Source of the DNA: Planctomycetota bacterium
GTDB taxonomy: Bacteria; Planctomycetota; JAJSAM01
Assembly: GCA_024274785.1 (NCBI GenBank)
Contig: JAJSAM010000060.1
Location: 62,001 to 126,000 of the forward strand
Length of the DNA stretch: 64,000 bases
Reading direction: 5' to 3'
Part shown: positions 48,728-57,651 of the stretch, one piece after another
How positions within the stretch are numbered: the first letter of the stretch is position 1
Layout: each line of letters begins with the position of its first letter
Notes under the pieces: model-generated
The model's database searches: none
What the model was told of the DNA's origin: nothing
Seen by the model: only the letters and a program-made list of their open reading frames with translations
Program-made: the position numbers and the translations under genes

Positions 48728-51356
48728 GCGGAAGTGGGTCGGGATCATCCTGGTCCCGATGCTCGGGCTGCTGCTGCTCTCCTCGATCGCCCTGGTCCAG
48801 GGCCAGGACGGGGCGGAGGCGGACGTGAAGTTGCTCGGTGACCGCATGTGCTTCAAGTGCCACCAGGACATGCGCGAGCCGTTCGCATTGTCCATCCACA
48901 GTCCCCTCGCCAGGGGGGAGGAGAGCACCGCGTGCGAGTCCTGCCACGGTCCCGGACGCGAGCACGTGGGGTCCGGGGGCGAGGCGGAATTGATCATCCG
49001 TTTCGGCGAGTTGAGCCCGAAAGAGGCATCCACCCGGTGCCTGACCTGCCACGAGCAGACCTCCGGCGGCGGCCACCTCGTGGGGTTCCTCGACTCGAAG
49101 TGGATGTCCGGGGGCAAGAGCTGCCTCGCCTGCCACACGGCGCACGGGCCGGCCCAGGCCATCGCGGCGCCGGCGCCCGCCGACTCCGAGCCGATGACGC
49201 CCGAAGCCTGCCAGGTCTGTCACTCGGACCGCGGGGAGATGGTGGAGTTCCCGCACCTCGAGCGCACTGCGGAATTGCGAGGCTGCGAAACCTGTCACGG
49301 CCCGGGGCGGGAACACGCCCTGTCACGCGGCGCTCCGGGCACGATCGTGGACCTGCGGGACACCCCCAAAAGACGCGCGAACGCTTCCTGCCTGCTCTGT
49401 CACCAGGACATGCAGGCGCCGGAGCACTTCAAGCCGACTCCGGGCAAGGAACGCTGTGTCGACTGCCACGGCATCCACACCCCGGAGCCGATGCGGGCCC
49501 CCACGGCGGCGCTGACGCCCGGCCGGCCCGATTTCAAGCTCGACGCCGCCGACACGGGCCAGGCCGGGGAGATCCCCCCTTTCCGGGTGTCCCCTCTCCC
49601 CGCCACCGGGGAGGAAGGCTACGAGTTCATCGGGATGCGCTTCACCGGCGACATCAAGCTCGGCTACCGCTTCACCGACGTGGACGGGAACCGGCAGGTC
49701 TTTCAGCAGCGCCAGGATTACCGCTCCGGGGTCCGCCTGTTCGACCTGGCCCTCGCGGGAAAAGCCATCGGCGACAGTGATGCGGAGTTCTTCCTCGGCG
49801 CCACCGGCGTCGGCGACCCCGTCGAGAACTACCGGTTCGGCGCGTCCGACGGCGAGTACTTCGACTTCTCCATCGACGGTCAACGGCGGGACCTGCACTA
49901 CGGAGCCATCGGCGATCCCTGGACCTGGGGTGCGAAGACCGACCGCTGGGGCTTCGAGCTGGCCCTCTTCCCGAAAGCCCCGATCCGGGTGACGCTGGGC
50001 TACGAGTACGACTGGCGTGAGGGCGAAAGGCTCGGCAGCCGGTCTATCACAGGAACGGTCGCGCCGACCGAAGAGCCGTTCGAGGAGACCGGCAACAACG
50101 TCTATCTCCGGGTCGACTGGGACGCCGGGGACGTAAACATGAGCCTCTCCCAGGCCTACCGCTGGGAGGAACTCACGGACGAGATCCTCGGTCGAGTGGA
50201 CTCGACCACAGGCTTGACCCACCGGATCGACACCGACTACACCGCCCCGTTGACCACCTTCATGGCGACCGCGAAGGCATCCTCACAGCTGCTGTTCGAT
50301 ACGAAGATCATCTACAGCCCGACAAGGTCGAAGACGAAGGTCAAATCAAACACTTTCGGAGTGGGACCCGGCGGTGAAAGTTCCTTCCCGGAGACGGAGC
50401 GGGTCGACGGAGACCGTAACCTCTTCCGTGGGGAACTGGGAGCCACCTGGTTCGCCACCTCCGACCTCAGCTTCCTCGGACGTGTGGAGTACTCGTCCAG
50501 CAGGCAGGATGTCAATGGAAACATCATCAAGGGCCCCCTGTCCAGTGGCGGCAGCATCGAGCGTGAAACTCCGGTTACCAACCGGGATCAGGAACGCTGG
50601 CGGTTCTTCACCGAGGCGGCCTACCGTCCGGTCGACTGGGGCGCCATCCGACTCGGCTACGAGTGGGTGACCGACGACGTCCGGATCACCGTCGACGAGC
50701 GCGATTTCGATGAGACCGGCCTGATCCAGGGCCCGGTGGTCGGTCTGGACATCGACCCGATGAAGGAACTCTCGATCGACTTCCGCTACCGGTTCATGCG
50801 CAACGACAACCCCATGACCGAGATCGGCACGCAGGACAAGGACCAGAGTCGCCTGAAGGTCCGCTGGACGCCGAAGGAGAACCTGTTCTTCACGGCCTTC
50901 GGCACGCAGCAGTACATCACCAATACCCGCCACGACACGGAGATTCTCTCCTGGGCGGCGGGCTTCACCGCCCACTTCGAGCCACTGAACGGCCTGACCT
51001 TCGACGGAACCTACGACTATCGGCTCTACGACACGGAGACCGAGGTGATCCGTTTCATCGGCGGCGTCGCGACCCCCGGCCTGAGTCAGTTCGAAGCCCG
51101 CACCAGCGGAATCTCGTTCTTCGCCGGCTGGGACGCCACCGCAGCCCTGCACCTGGAGATCGGCGGCTACTGGAGCATCTCCAGCGGCGACTATCCGGTG
51201 GACGTGGTGAACCTGTGGATCGGCGCGGAGTACGAGTTCGTGGAGCGGTTGAGCGTCGGTACCGACCTCCGCTACAACTCCTACGAGGAGAAGGACACGC
51301 GGGACAACGACTACGACGCGACGATGTGGGAGATCTGGCTGCGGTACCGGTTCTGA
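48693..51356 (+). CDS. Octaheme cytochrome c fused to an outer-membrane beta-barrel (MtrA-MtrB-like fusion)
   Basis: 887 residues. Signal peptide (VGIILVPMLGLLLLSSIALVQG), then eight CxxCH between residues 53 and 264: CFKCH, CESCH, CLTCH, CLACH, CQVCH, CETCH, CLLCH, CVDCH. A linker (265-305) leads to about 580 residues of alternating beta strands (FTGDIKLGYRFTDVDG; LGYEYDWREGERLGSRS; RYRFMRNDNPMTEIG) ending in WLRYRF with terminal Phe, the outer-membrane barrel signature. MtrB/PioB-type porins normally hold a separate decaheme protein; here cytochrome and barrel are one chain. GGGAG precedes ATG 48693, inside the last codons of the preceding cytochrome gene. ATG 48708 is an alternative. Confidence 0.85.
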   Translation: MVRTSMKSSSVRRKWVGIILVPMLGLLLLSSIALVQGQDGAEADVKLLGDRMCFKCHQDMREPFALSIHSPLARGEESTACESCHGPGREHVGSGGEAELIIRFGELSPKEASTRCLTCHEQTSGGGHLVGFLDSKWMSGGKSCLACHTAHGPAQAIAAPAPADSEPMTPEACQVCHSDRGEMVEFPHLERTAELRGCETCHGPGREHALSRGAPGTIVDLRDTPKRRANASCLLCHQDMQAPEHFKPTPGKERCVDCHGIHTPEPMRAPTAALTPGRPDFKLDAADTGQAGEIPPFRVSPLPATGEEGYEFIGMRFTGDIKLGYRFTDVDGNRQVFQQRQDYRSGVRLFDLALAGKAIGDSDAEFFLGATGVGDPVENYRFGASDGEYFDFSIDGQRRDLHYGAIGDPWTWGAKTDRWGFELALFPKAPIRVTLGYEYDWREGERLGSRSITGTVAPTEEPFEETGNNVYLRVDWDAGDVNMSLSQAYRWEELTDEILGRVDSTTGLTHRIDTDYTAPLTTFMATAKASSQLLFDTKIIYSPTRSKTKVKSNTFGVGPGGESSFPETERVDGDRNLFRGELGATWFATSDLSFLGRVEYSSSRQDVNGNIIKGPLSSGGSIERETPVTNRDQERWRFFTEAAYRPVDWGAIRLGYEWVTDDVRITVDERDFDETGLIQGPVVGLDIDPMKELSIDFRYRFMRNDNPMTEIGTQDKDQSRLKVRWTPKENLFFTAFGTQQYITNTRHDTEILSWAAGFTAHFEPLNGLTFDGTYDYRLYDTETEVIRFIGGVATPGLSQFEARTSGISFFAGWDATAALHLEIGGYWSISSGDYPVDVVNLWIGAEYEFVERLSVGTDLRYNSYEEKDTRDNDYDATMWEIWLRYRF

Positions 51357-51420
51357 CCGGCCGGCGGGAGAACGCGTTCCTCCACGTCGGCACCACCGCT
51401 TGCCGCTTCAGGCAACTCGA

Positions 51421-54042
51421 CTACCTCTCGTCGCCCGGCCAGTCTCCTCCGGTCAACGCCTGGTAGGCCTTCTGGACCAGCTGCAGGGCGTAAGCCGTAT
51501 TGTGGATCCCGATGGACGCATCGAAGTTCACATAGTTGTGATCGAACATCGCCCGCAGGAGATCCTCATCGTCCTCCGGGTCCAGCTGGTCCGTGGCGGT
51601 GTCGCTGCCGTCGATCAGGAAAGTCCCTCCACTCTCCTTGTAGGTGATCACCGCGCCGGTGCTGGTCGGCGCCGCGAGAATCGCCTCCTTCAGAACAGCG
51701 AGGCAGCCGGCGACCTCCGTCTGGATGCCCTCGATCTCGCCGTTTCCGTCGTAGTCCGCGGTGGCCGGACGATCGAAGGTGTCGAGGCCCGAGTGGCATG
51801 CCTGGCAGGATTGCAGCGTCGGCTCGAAATCGTGGCCCTTGTCGGTTCCGGTATAGTGGCAGCCGGTACAGTCCGGGCCCGGGAAGCCCGTATGAGTCGA
51901 ATTGCTGTAAGACTCGCCCGGCACCTCGGCGCCATCGTTGCCCGCGAGCATCTCGCGCTGCGGGTGGCGGACGATTTCCCCGTCGTCCACGTAGTCGGGG
52001 AAGATGGTGGTCTCGTTGTTGTGGCACCTGCCGCAGAGTTCGGCCCTTTGGAACCGGAGCGGGTTCGGACCCGATGCGAAGTTCCCGGAGGAGTCGCGTC
52101 CGTGGCAGGCGTCGCAGGTGATACCGCGGTCATGCTTGATGGACTGGAAGACCATCTCCCGGCGCACGGCGGCATCCTCGGGCCCGGTCAGATCGTGGAT
52201 GCTGTCACCTAACACCTGCACCTGAACAAAACCGGGGGTGGTGTGGCAGGAAACGCAGGCCACGCCGCCGTCCCGGCCCGGGTTGGCCACGCCGGTCTGG
52301 AAGTTTCGCGGCGTGTCGGCGTGAAACGTGCCGTTGCCGTTCGGGTCGGAGACCCAATCCGCAATGATCTGCGCCGCGGGGTCATCCGCCTCGTGCGGGT
52401 GACAGACGGAGCAGGAGTTCGTGATCCCCACGTCCGAGCCGGTTTCCTCCTTCGTCAGTTCGCTGATATTGGGCCAGAACGGAATGAAGTTGTGGCTGTG
52501 CAGGTCCCCCTCGAGATTGCCGGCGGCATCGCTCTCGTATTGCGCGGAAAATGCGGTCAAAGGCATGTGACAGAGTGTGCAACGGCCCGTACCCTCACCA
52601 GCCGGATCGTAGGCCTCCGCCACGATCGGCATGCCGGCGCTGTCCTTCATGTGGTCGATCACGCCGCTCACCACCGCATCCGGCGCACTGCTGTCCGTAA
52701 TCCCCTGCACGTCCGACGGAGTGATGTCCTGGAAATCGCCATCCCCCTGGTGACAGGTCAGGCAGAGGCCGTTGTTGAACTGCGAGACGCCGGTGTAGGT
52801 GACTCCGTCGTCGATCACCACGTCCCGCACCTGGTGCTGCTGGCGCCGGGCGTGGGGGTCGTGGCACTTGAAGCACGTCGCATCGAGCTGCTTCCCGGAA
52901 GCGTGGACGCCATTCTCGAGATCGAGAACCTGCATCTCACCCTCGCGGGCGGCCAATACCGTGTCGTCGCTCGGGTCATCCGGGGTGGGGAAGAACCCCA
53001 TCGGGTTGTCCTTGTGCCTCCAGTAGTCATCGGGGTCCGTCGTGGCGGTGTAGTAGTCGTCGAGATTCGTATTTCCCGGCGGGAAGGTGCCGCTGCCCAC
53101 GAGCCAGGGGTAGAGAGTCGGCTCCAATCCGTCGACGGGAACAGTGCCCACTCCCCGCACGTGGCACCGGCCGCAGACCAGCCCGGCGGCGGCCATGCCG
53201 GCGGCGGTGCCGTCGAGGAGGTCCGCGGGGTTCAGGATGAGGTCCGGGTTTCCGGCGGAGTCCACGTGGGCCTGTCCGGGGCCATGGCAGGTCTCGCAGC
53301 CGATATTCAGTTCCTGGTATCCGGTCAGGTACTGGCCGGCCTCAGCCGAGAACTGGACGTCGAGGCCGGTGGAGTGACAGCCGATACAGTGCAGGTCGAA
53401 GGAGATGGCGGGGTCGATCTCATCGACGACCGTCAGTTCGTCGTCGAAGCGGGGGGCTCCGTTCCCGTCATACCAGTCGTCCGAAGCATAGGGCACCCAG
53501 TTGGCCTCCCTTTCGTTGTACTGGACCGGCAGGATGAACGTGCTCTGGCCGATCTGGGTGATGTAGCGCTGCCGCCAGAACCCGTTGCCGCCGAGCGTGC
53601 GCCAGATCGGATAGATCAGGGCACCGATGGCCACGTTGTAGGGCTGGTCCCCGTTACCGCTGAAGCCGAGCACCGGGGCGTTGTCGCCAAGGAAGGCGAA
53701 GTCCGGATCGGTCGAGAGATCGAGGCCGTCCCGAAAGTCGTCCACGCCGTTGCCATTGGCGTCCGCGACCACCGCCTTGCCGGTAGCGCCGGCCTTGTCG
53801 GTCTTGCGGACCGAAAGGCTGTGGAAGGTATCCTGCGCGGTCTCGAAAAACGCGGGGTGGCAGTCGCCGCAGACCGTAGAGCCGGCATAGCCCTCGGCCG
53901 CGGGAAGAACGGGGTCCCCCGGATCGACCGACTCACCGGCCCCCGGCACCACCCAGGGGGTCCGACCGGTGGAACTGCGGCGGCAGCCGACCACCGGCGC
54001 CACGAGCGTCACCAGAAGCAGCAAGACCAGCATGTTACGCAT
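51421..54042 (-). CDS. 13-heme lipoprotein cytochrome c
   Basis: 873 residues from ATG 54042 (ATG 54060 also possible). Lipobox VAPVVGC with acylated Cys near residue 20. Thirteen CxxCH motifs: CGDCH, CIGCH, CETCH, CGRCH, CFKCH, CLTCH, CTLCH, CSVCH, CVSCH, CDACH, CGRCH, CTGCH, CQACH. There are several calcium-type loops (DANGNGVDD, DPNGNGTFHAD, DYDGNGEIE). A long stretch between hemes 1 and 2 (about 130 residues) may be a separate domain. No CxxCK catalytic heme. Convergent with the porin fusion. Likely on the outer face of the outer membrane as terminal or relay cytochrome, which is inference. Confidence 0.83.
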   Translation of the reverse strand: MRNMLVLLLLVTLVAPVVGCRRSSTGRTPWVVPGAGESVDPGDPVLPAAEGYAGSTVCGDCHPAFFETAQDTFHSLSVRKTDKAGATGKAVVADANGNGVDDFRDGLDLSTDPDFAFLGDNAPVLGFSGNGDQPYNVAIGALIYPIWRTLGGNGFWRQRYITQIGQSTFILPVQYNEREANWVPYASDDWYDGNGAPRFDDELTVVDEIDPAISFDLHCIGCHSTGLDVQFSAEAGQYLTGYQELNIGCETCHGPGQAHVDSAGNPDLILNPADLLDGTAAGMAAAGLVCGRCHVRGVGTVPVDGLEPTLYPWLVGSGTFPPGNTNLDDYYTATTDPDDYWRHKDNPMGFFPTPDDPSDDTVLAAREGEMQVLDLENGVHASGKQLDATCFKCHDPHARRQQHQVRDVVIDDGVTYTGVSQFNNGLCLTCHQGDGDFQDITPSDVQGITDSSAPDAVVSGVIDHMKDSAGMPIVAEAYDPAGEGTGRCTLCHMPLTAFSAQYESDAAGNLEGDLHSHNFIPFWPNISELTKEETGSDVGITNSCSVCHPHEADDPAAQIIADWVSDPNGNGTFHADTPRNFQTGVANPGRDGGVACVSCHTTPGFVQVQVLGDSIHDLTGPEDAAVRREMVFQSIKHDRGITCDACHGRDSSGNFASGPNPLRFQRAELCGRCHNNETTIFPDYVDDGEIVRHPQREMLAGNDGAEVPGESYSNSTHTGFPGPDCTGCHYTGTDKGHDFEPTLQSCQACHSGLDTFDRPATADYDGNGEIEGIQTEVAGCLAVLKEAILAAPTSTGAVITYKESGGTFLIDGSDTATDQLDPEDDEDLLRAMFDHNYVNFDASIGIHNTAYALQLVQKAYQALTGGDWPGDER

Positions 54043-54224
54043 GATTCGCAATCCTCGCATCGACGGCCCTCACTCCCGGCACCAATATATACCAATGGGG
54101 CGTCCCGACGCCACGCAGGGTCAACGGTCGAGTGTGGCGAGACCCGGCAAGACCGTAGGTTCCGAATGCGGGGCGGCGCGCCGGAATGTTAGGATCTCCT
54201 CTCAAACTCAAGTGGAGTTCTTCA

Positions 54225-55616
54225 ATGAATGAATGGCTGAGCAGCAATCGCCTGGTGCTTCTGTTCCGGTCGAACCTGATATCACGGATCGGGGCGATCC
54301 TGACGACGTTCTCGTTCCTGACCATGGTGTCCTTCTTCCTCCTCGGCGCCTTCGGGCTGCTCACCGGGCCATACATCGGCATGGTGACCTTCCTGATCCT
54401 GCCGAGCTTCTTTGTCGCCGGTCTGTCCATGATTCCGCTCGGCCTCTTCGTCCACCGCAAGCATCTCGCGGAGAGGATGCAGTTGGTCCGCGAGCAACCC
54501 CTGTCGCTGTTGCGAAGCGTGGGTTTCCTGACGACCGTCAACATCATCGTCGTCGGCGTGGCCACCTACCAGGGCCTCCACTACATGGACAGCACCGAGT
54601 TCTGCGGAACGGTCTGCCATACCGTGATGAGCCCACAGTACGAATCCTACCTGACGTCCCCGCACGCCCGCGTCCACTGCACGGAGTGCCACATCGGCGC
54701 CGGGGCGTCCTGGTTCGTGAAATCAAAGCTGTCCGGGGCGCGCCAGGTCTTCGCGGTGATGTTCGACAGCTACCAGCGGCCGATCCCGACACCGGTCCAC
54801 AACCTCCGCCCGGCCCGGGAGACCTGCGAGCAATGCCACTGGCCCGACAAGTTCCAGGGGCACAAGTTCGTGATCCGGGAGCACTTCAAACAGGACCGGG
54901 AATCCACGCCCTACACGAACGTCCTGGTCATGAAGACCGGGGGAACGAATCCGGACGGCACCTCGAGCGGCATCCACTGGCACATCCACTCCGGCGTCGA
55001 GGTGAGCTACATCGCCACGGATGAGAAACGCCTGGAAATCCCCTGGGTCAAGCTCGTCGATCGCGCCGCCGGGACTGAGGAGATCTTCACCTCAGGCGGC
55101 GTCGATCCGGCCACGCCCCCCGCCGGAATCATGCGGACGATGGACTGCGTCGACTGCCACAACAAGCCGAGCCACGGGTTTGTCCGGGCCACCGAGGCCA
55201 TCAACGAAGCCATCGCGAGCGGCCGGATTTCGCGAGAGCTGCCGTTTATCAAGAAGGTGGGTCTCGCCGCGCTGAAGAACGAGTGGGTCGAGGAGGGGCC
55301 GAAGAAGGGAATCGGCACCGAGCTGACCAGGTTCTACACGGAGGAGGAGCCGCTCGACGCACGCACGCGCCCTCTGCTCGCGCCGGCCATCGAGACTCTG
55401 GCCGACATCCACCGGCGAAACATCTACCCCGATATGAAAATCACCTGGGACACCTATCGCAACCTGGACGGGCACTTCGGCTGCCTGCGCTGCCACGACG
55501 GAGAGCACCGGACCGCGGCCGGCCGCGAGATCCCGCTGACCTGCGAAACGTGCCACGTCATCGAGGCGTACCAGGAACGCAACCCGGCGATCTTGAAGCG
55601 ACTCCGGGGCGATTAG
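54225..55616 (+). CDS. NapC/NirT-like membrane multiheme cytochrome (quinol dehydrogenase type)
   Basis: 463 residues from ATG 54225 (GGAG seven bases ahead). Three membrane helices (about 18-45, 49-78, 92-118), then six heme sites: CGTVCH (CxxxCH variant), CTECH, CEQCH, CVDCH, CLRCH, CETCH. The stretch TEFCGTVCHTVMSPQYESY with SPHARVHCTECHIGAGASWFVKSKLSG is typical of NapC/NirT N-terminal regions. Expected to oxidise quinol and pass electrons to periplasmic cytochromes, like ImcH in Geobacter. Followed by a strong terminator. Confidence 0.85.
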   Translation: MNEWLSSNRLVLLFRSNLISRIGAILTTFSFLTMVSFFLLGAFGLLTGPYIGMVTFLILPSFFVAGLSMIPLGLFVHRKHLAERMQLVREQPLSLLRSVGFLTTVNIIVVGVATYQGLHYMDSTEFCGTVCHTVMSPQYESYLTSPHARVHCTECHIGAGASWFVKSKLSGARQVFAVMFDSYQRPIPTPVHNLRPARETCEQCHWPDKFQGHKFVIREHFKQDRESTPYTNVLVMKTGGTNPDGTSSGIHWHIHSGVEVSYIATDEKRLEIPWVKLVDRAAGTEEIFTSGGVDPATPPAGIMRTMDCVDCHNKPSHGFVRATEAINEAIASGRISRELPFIKKVGLAALKNEWVEEGPKKGIGTELTRFYTEEEPLDARTRPLLAPAIETLADIHRRNIYPDMKITWDTYRNLDGHFGCLRCHDGEHRTAAGREIPLTCETCHVIEAYQERNPAILKRLRGD

Positions 55617-55621
55617 AAAAA

Positions 55622-55648
55622 GGGGCCGGCCCCGTGAGGACCGGCCCC
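55622..55648. terminator. Bidirectional terminator between convergent genes
   Basis: GGGGCCGG, 11-nt loop, CCGGCCCC, flanked by AAAAA on the left and TTTT on the right. Serves the NapC-like gene and, on the other strand, the ccsA gene. Confidence 0.85.
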
Positions 55649-55660
55649 TTTTCCTTGCAC

Positions 55661-55692
55661 AGCTTCACAGCTTCACAGCTTCACTGCTTCAC
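55661..55692. repeat. Tandem 8-bp repeat at the ccsA 3' end
   Basis: AGCTTCAC three times and TGCTTCAC once in tandem at 55661-55692. The last copy and a half includes the ccsA stop codon and final codons, so unit gain or loss would change the C-terminus. Confidence 0.6.
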
Positions 55693-57651
55693 TGCGTCCG
55701 CGGCCGCCTTCCCCATCAGCCAGACGACACCGCCGAGGGCCATGACGACCAGTTCCAGCGCGACGAAGCCGAGCAGGCTCCGCATCACGCCCTGGGTGAA
55801 ACCGTAGCTGTGAAGGCCGACTCCGAGGAGGTTCACCCCCCACCAGGAGAAAGCCACCACGATGCCCCCACCGACGGTGGCGATGGCGACGCCGAGATCC
55901 TTCAGGTAGCCACCGATATGGGCATGCACGATCGCCAGCATCCACAGGCAGATCAGCAGGGCGCCGTTCTCTTTCGGATCCCAGCCCCAGAAACGGCCCC
56001 AGCTCTCGTTGGCCCACACTCCGCCGAGCAAAGTTCCGAGGACGGAGCAGAACAGGCAGAAGATCACCGTGCCGTACACCATCCGCGCGATGCTCTTGTA
56101 GAACTGGGGGTCGCCCCTGGCCACCCCGAAGAGCTTCCCGAAGATGTAGACGTGGGCGATCGCCGCGGCCAGGAGACCGGCGGAGTAGCCGATGCTGATC
56201 GTCGTCACGTGAGTGGCGAGCCAGAAGTTCGTATCGAGCACCGCAACCAGGCTCGGCATCGTGTCGACGGCCTGCGAAATCTCGTAGCGGCTCGCGAGGA
56301 ACATCCCGGCCACACCGATGATTGAAGCCATGCCGAGGGCGATCCGACGACGGGTCATCAGCTCGATCAACAACCCCGAAAGCACCGCAACCGCCGTGAT
56401 GAAGAGAATGGTCTCGTAGAGAGTCGAGACCGGCGGGCGACCGCGAATGATGCACCGCATGGTGATGCCGATCGTGAGAAAAACAAGGCCCACGAACAGG
56501 GGAGTCGCCGCGACAACCGGCACAAATCGCACCTTCGGCAGGAGCCAGCACAGCGCCACCAGCACGAAGCCGAGGATGAAGAGGACCAGGCTCCAGGTGA
56601 AGTAGCCGCCGCGGTAGAACGAAACCTCCAACTCGACCTTCTTGTACTCGCCCCGCTTCTCGGCGAGTTTACGGACGCCACTCTGAACGGCGGTGAGGCG
56701 CTCCTTGAAGGCGCTCTGGTCACCGCTGACGTGAACCAGTTCCTCCAGCCCTCCGAGCAACGCGATCTGTTCCTCTACGGAAGAGCGTTCCTCGACGGAA
56801 GAGCCGGGCGCGAAAGCCAAACGAAAGAGCTCAGCGGGCGCCAGCCATTCGGTCTGCTTCTCCCTGCTCACGCTCGGCGGGAAGATTGCCAGCGAGGTGC
56901 TCCTCGATAGATTCCGCTCGGCCACGCCGAGCACCCGGTTGATTGCGGCTAGTTCCGCCTGCTGCTCCTCACCGGAGCGCGTCAGGCTCTCGGTGAGACG
57001 GCGAATCTCGCCGGCCTTCGCGAGCAGGCCGCTCAACCGATGATCCTCCGGCCGTGGAAACATGGCGGCCAGTGCGGGGCTACCCTTCAACTCGGGATAG
57101 TGCCGGGCGAAATCCAACGCGGTGGCCAGCCGGTTGAACTCATCTAGGTTGAACGCCAGGTTGACGATCTGCTCCTCCACCGGAGTGCGGTTCTTCGGCT
57201 CGATCTTGCTGTATTCACGAGCCAGCTTGAACAACTCGTCAAAGCCGGGTTCGAGATCGTTGAAGGAGTAGTTGTCCCGCTTCTTCTTGACGATATCAGT
57301 GAGTCCGATGCCATCCAGCACCTCGGAGTCCTGTACCACGAACAGCTTGTACTTCCGGGCATCCTCCGGAAAAAACAACACGTTCAGGAGCCAGGGCATC
57401 GGCTCCATCTTGCCGTACACCGGGTCCTTCAAGGTGCTCTTGCCGCACATGGCGATCAGCCGAAAGCGGGCGAAGGTGCTCATCGGCTTGATGCGTCCGC
57501 CGTCCTGAATGGGAATGGTGGAGGCGATCTGGACCGTTTCCTCGTCCCAGGCCCGCTCCTTCGGCGCACCATCCGCGGCGAACGCGGGAAGCGCACCGGC
57601 GAGCAGGAGAAATGCTGCGGTGATGACGATCAGTCGTCGAGACATATTCAT
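55681..57651 (-). CDS. ccsA: Cytochrome c biogenesis protein CcsA/ResC
   Basis: 656 residues from ATG 57651 (GGAGGAGATC ahead). The C-terminal half is the CcsA heme-handling domain, with the tryptophan-rich WGRFWGWDPKENGALLICLW and conserved His in helices. The N-terminal half, with a signal-like helix then a long periplasmic region (about 30-330), is much larger than in classic CcsA, as seen in several FCB and delta-type bacteria. With ResB it forms system II for heme attachment, required for the many c-type hemes encoded around it. ATG overlaps the ResB stop. Confidence 0.85.
   Translation of the reverse strand: MNMSRRLIVITAAFLLLAGALPAFAADGAPKERAWDEETVQIASTIPIQDGGRIKPMSTFARFRLIAMCGKSTLKDPVYGKMEPMPWLLNVLFFPEDARKYKLFVVQDSEVLDGIGLTDIVKKKRDNYSFNDLEPGFDELFKLAREYSKIEPKNRTPVEEQIVNLAFNLDEFNRLATALDFARHYPELKGSPALAAMFPRPEDHRLSGLLAKAGEIRRLTESLTRSGEEQQAELAAINRVLGVAERNLSRSTSLAIFPPSVSREKQTEWLAPAELFRLAFAPGSSVEERSSVEEQIALLGGLEELVHVSGDQSAFKERLTAVQSGVRKLAEKRGEYKKVELEVSFYRGGYFTWSLVLFILGFVLVALCWLLPKVRFVPVVAATPLFVGLVFLTIGITMRCIIRGRPPVSTLYETILFITAVAVLSGLLIELMTRRRIALGMASIIGVAGMFLASRYEISQAVDTMPSLVAVLDTNFWLATHVTTISIGYSAGLLAAAIAHVYIFGKLFGVARGDPQFYKSIARMVYGTVIFCLFCSVLGTLLGGVWANESWGRFWGWDPKENGALLICLWMLAIVHAHIGGYLKDLGVAIATVGGGIVVAFSWWGVNLLGVGLHSYGFTQGVMRSLLGFVALELVVMALGGVVWLMGKAAADAVKQ

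Noticed and set aside
52243-54192. Long plus-strand open frame opposite the 13-heme cytochrome
   Set aside because: Antisense shadow with valine/glycine/arginine bias and no recognisable domain.
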